Assembly (NCBI GenBank): GCA_001939145.1
Contig: LSRX01000813.1
Span: 50,834-114,833, forward strand
Length of the DNA: 64,000 nt
Source of the DNA: Symbiodinium microadriaticum
Lineage: Eukaryota > Sar > Dinophyceae > Suessiales > Symbiodiniaceae
Reading direction: 5' to 3'
The notes below the pieces were generated by a model. It searched no databases. It was not told where the DNA came from and saw nothing but the letters and a program-made list of their open reading frames with translations. Below are positions 63,093 through 64,000 of this stretch, piece by piece. Numbering within the stretch: position 1 is the stretch's first letter; every line of letters starts with the position of its first letter. Position numbers and translations under genes: made by a program.

Positions 63093-63300
63093 ATGTATGT
63101 ATGTATGTGTATGTGTATATACATACATACATACATACATACATACATCCATCCATCCATCCATCAATCCATCCATCCATCCATCCATCCATCCATCCAT
63201 CCATCCATCCATCCATCCATGCATGCATGCATGCATGCATGCATGCATGCATGCATGCATACATACATACATACATACATACACACATAAACACACACGC
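63093..63300. repeat. Compound tetranucleotide array, inverse of the 20-kb array
   Basis: GTAT then ACAT, CCAT (with one CAAT), GCAT and ACAT blocks. On the minus strand the order is ATGT-ATGC-ATGG-ATGT, the same as the array at 19897-20068. Frames rich in His/Ile/Pro or Met/Asp/Gly/Trp are artefacts. Confidence 0.95.
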
Positions 63301-64000
63301 ACGAGCGCGCGCCCAGGAATGGGGGAAGGGGGAGGATGACCGCGCACAACCAACTGAGGGAAGGCCTAAACCACCCAGCAGAACCGTCATCCCGGACCCC
63401 ACCTTCCAGTTCCCTCCTCGGCGTAGGCACGTAGTCGTTTGCTTTCTCATCGCTTTACTGTGACCCTAGGTACCCGCAGTGGTGGAGCATTACTGTAACC
63501 AACGAGGCTCGGTCGTGGTCATCAGCGACTTGCGAGCGTCCTGAACGGCAGGTCCACCGAAGAGAACTTGCCTTTTTGGCGAGCTTCCAACCAGGCCACA
63601 CCGGGACCACGTTAGAAGCTTTGTATCTCGAATGCGTTGCCAGGGGACTTCGTCTACGAACGCATCAAGGAGGCAGGCCGCAGTCCGTTTTCGCACAGTT
63701 TACTCTTCCCCTGTGTCAGGTCCGCGACTGGCCCTCTACGTCGGATGACTCCTACTACAGCCACGCGATGGCCCACTTGATGGAGTTCCGGCTGAGGCCG
63801 GGTCCAATCGCGCCTCGCCGAACACCAACCAATTACGATCCCGAGGCAACTGGAATGGCTTGCCGATATGTTGGGAATCAGCAAGCGAGGGCCTTACTCA
63901 GGAACTTGTTTCGGGCTTTCGTAAGCGTGTCCTGCCAGGTACGATCTGACGAAGGTGGGAACAGAACATATCCTGGGGGAGCGCTTGCGCAAGCCAGCGA
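63301..64000. other. No gene recognised at the window end
   Basis: Short frames on both strands. The minus frames at 63490-63884 and the unlisted plus frame near 63700-63960 are of ordinary composition and could be exon pieces cut by the window edge. Confidence 0.3.

Noticed and set aside
63490..63884. Minus-strand frames at the window end as genes
   Set aside because: Short, ordinary composition, no splice sites or motif.

Overview
The window looks like nuclear DNA of a dinoflagellate, probably close to Symbiodiniaceae. This is an inference from gene architecture and repeat content; no marker gene was compared. The signs are very short exons with GT, GC and apparently GA splice donors, long gene-poor stretches, many tri- and tetranucleotide arrays, degenerate TTTAGGG telomere-like repeats, and a tyrosine-recombinase retrotransposon. 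Most genes I can follow lie on the + strand. Two undetermined bases (20752 and 33690) show it is a draft assembly.

Layout. 1-2200 is AT-rich and gene-free and opens with a duplicated perfect palindrome. 2.2-16 kb is GC-richer, with telomere-like repeats, fragmentary reading frames on both strands and no gene I can name. 16.4-20.1 kb is AT-rich and dominated by simple and degenerate repeats. 21,708-27,936 is one nearly complete retrotransposon, the most interesting object here. It has split direct repeats (A1 - ORFs - B1A2 - B2), all boundaries sharing a GAC trinucleotide, as in Ngaro/PAT-type elements. Its gene order is recombinase, then gag with zinc fingers, then reverse transcriptase/RNase H. 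Three apparent -1 frame changes and one in-frame TGA interrupt the proteins.

28-33 kb holds a proline-rich ORF and a multi-exon alpha/beta hydrolase of the hormone-sensitive-lipase type, with its HGGG, GDSAG and GMFHDW motifs on separate exons. 33.3-33.7 kb is a hyper-AT tract ending at an undetermined base. 35-47 kb has mixed-strand candidate exons: a possible minus-strand gene, a protein with a duplicated EQW motif, a basic 327-codon ORF, a Gly/Pro/Met-rich membrane protein and a C-terminal exon.

About 47.8-55.3 kb is a convincing OSCA/TMEM63-type (DUF221) mechanosensitive channel gene of at least 15 small exons. Some of its introns are filled with simple repeats, and many donors are GC. 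57.5-62.8 kb has scattered hydrophobic exons of one or more unidentified membrane proteins. The last kilobase carries a compound tetranucleotide array that is the inverse of the one near 20 kb.

Exon boundaries are read by eye and are approximate. No rRNA, tRNA, CRISPR array or bacterial-type operon was recognised.
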